Shown here: positions 63,501 to 64,000 of the stretch, piece by piece
Numbering within the stretch: position 1 is the first letter of the stretch
Layout of the letters: every line of letters starts with the position of its first letter
Assembly: GCA_034190875.2 (NCBI GenBank)
Contig: CM067358.1
Coordinates: 53,010,137 to 53,074,136 of the forward strand
DNA length: 64,000 nt
From: Urechis unicinctus
Taxonomy: Eukaryota > Annelida > Polychaeta > Xenopneusta > Urechidae
Direction of reading: 5' to 3'
Translations under genes and position numbers: made by a program
The notes under the pieces: model-generated
Database searches by the model: none
Told to the model about the DNA's origin: nothing
The model's input: the letters and a program-made list of their open reading frames with translations, nothing else

Positions 63501-64000
63501 GTCTGTGTCACAAGTCACCAAGGCCCGTGTCCTCCACATCAGTATCTGGCACGGAGACCGATAGCATAGTGATTGGTTCCTCTGTTCACTTCACTAGAAC
63601 ACTAATGTCGACCACTGGTAATGCAGAGACACCTATCGTATCTACCACAGGACCACCCGACTCCCCCAGTGTGGAAACTGGTGCCACTGTTCAATCTGCA
63701 AGTAGCCAACATAGAGAAGACAGAAGCAGCGGAGTTTCAGATCCAATGACAGCACAGAAAACTCCCGAAAGCAGTCAGATTGCTTCCTCTGAATCAGAAG
63801 AAATCATGACGTCTGACATATTGGACACTGGGCTGAAAACTTACTCGATGCGCTTTACTTCTAGAACTCCTATGATATCAACAGGAGCTACAGATGCAAG
63901 TCAAACCAGATCTCAAATGGAATCATCTTCAGAGATAGAGAGTGATATTACATACACAGGTCCATCAAGTGCAGTTGAATCAAGGGTACAAAGAAGCAGT
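54538..64000 (+). CDS. Downstream part of the giant repeat protein (3'-partial, frame broken)
   Basis: After an acceptor (tttcccccag) at 54537 the frame continues ETSETMSETNSVTSMETT..., with AA completing the phase-1 codon left by the donor at 54361. This makes the splice plausible. A 100-N gap at 54769-54868 interrupts it. Then come array 2 (acidic, Ser/Thr/Asp/Glu-rich), a short non-repeat part (about 57250-57630) and array 3 (Ser/Thr-rich), which runs off the window. Long open segments (57910-59553, 59787-61250, 61417-62241, 62225-62749, 62806-63564) are separated by 1-4 base indels relative to sister copies. No stop shared by all copies was seen. Whether all three arrays belong to one protein is inferred from strand, composition and the compatible splice. 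Confidence 0.5.
54769..54868. other. Assembly gap (100 N)
   Basis: Exactly 100 N, the usual placeholder for a gap of unknown size. The sequence right after it matches the start of the array 2 unit at 55640, so collapsed copies of array 2 may be missing. Confidence 0.99.
54869..57250 (+). repeat. Array 2: coding tandem repeat, about 0.77-0.88 kb unit
   Basis: Units start with FVSTEDQDEPSTLTD (or its relic) at about 54868, 55640 and 56518. The first lacks a ~70-bp part around LVSSTETDSPQPSS, the second is fullest (about 878 bp), and the third is badly worn with many indels and stops. Composition is acidic: Asp, Glu, Ser, Thr, Val. Confidence 0.9.
57630..64000 (+). repeat. Array 3: coding tandem repeat, about 1630-bp unit of two related halves
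   Basis: A worn partial copy at about 57630-57900 precedes units starting with MTSDTLDTGLETSSRRLSA at 58159, 59787, 61417 and 63023. Each unit contains a second, related half starting MTSDILDTGLKTYSMRF about 790 bp later. The units look about 98% identical by eye. The third lacks about 24 bp (the SPRPVSSTSVSG area). The array continues past the window end. Confidence 0.95.

Noticed and set aside
40885..64000. Regular repeats considered as a CRISPR-like array
   Set aside because: The units are 0.8-1.7 kb, coding and contiguous without spacers, in a eukaryotic genome.

Overview
The window is animal nuclear DNA. It has spliced genes with short GT-AG introns, long intergenic spans, A+T-rich microsatellites and decayed transposons. 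An ADAR with two Z-DNA-binding domains, many trinucleotide runs (ATC/AAC), long poly-G/poly-C tracts and Tc1 and non-LTR relics suggest a marine invertebrate. An invertebrate deuterostome (echinoderm, hemichordate or cephalochordate) is most plausible, but the species cannot be fixed from sequence alone.

Layout. 231-1840 (+): last five exons of a delta-catenin/p120-family gene ending in a DSWV PDZ ligand. 4792-11179 (-): a complete 11-exon ADAR gene, convergent with the catenin gene, with an ISRE-like site just upstream and inverted repeats in its presumed 3' UTR. 13305-19103: a 2.9-kb tandem duplication, again with an ISRE-like site in each copy. 19679-21157 (+): a two-exon BTB-BACK-PHR gene. 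22943-29660 (-): a complete 15-exon M13 (neprilysin/ECE-type) gene in which both zinc-binding motifs are destroyed, so it should encode a pseudopeptidase. 29.7-38.5 kb: gene-poor DNA with non-LTR and Tc1 relics, TA microsatellites and a 0.7-kb compound tetranucleotide repeat. 38556 to the window end (+): a giant Ser/Thr-rich, mucin-like repeat protein with a long N-terminal region, a membrane segment and three unrelated tandem arrays (period 1668 bp, about 0.8 kb, and about 1630 bp). Array 1 is hierarchical (834, 1668, 3336 bp). A 100-N assembly gap lies at 54769-54868, and the coding frame of the arrays is broken by several small indels.

Working together. ADAR with an ISRE-like promoter element, and a duplicated unit carrying the same kind of element, suggest IRF-linked innate immunity; this is inference. 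The mucin-like giant and the M13 pseudopeptidase are both predicted surface or secreted proteins. No operon-like logic applies. Exon boundaries come from reading splice signals and checking phase: the M13 gene (2421 nt coding) and the BTB gene (1314 nt) close perfectly, while ADAR closes only if 2 bases are missing in one exon.
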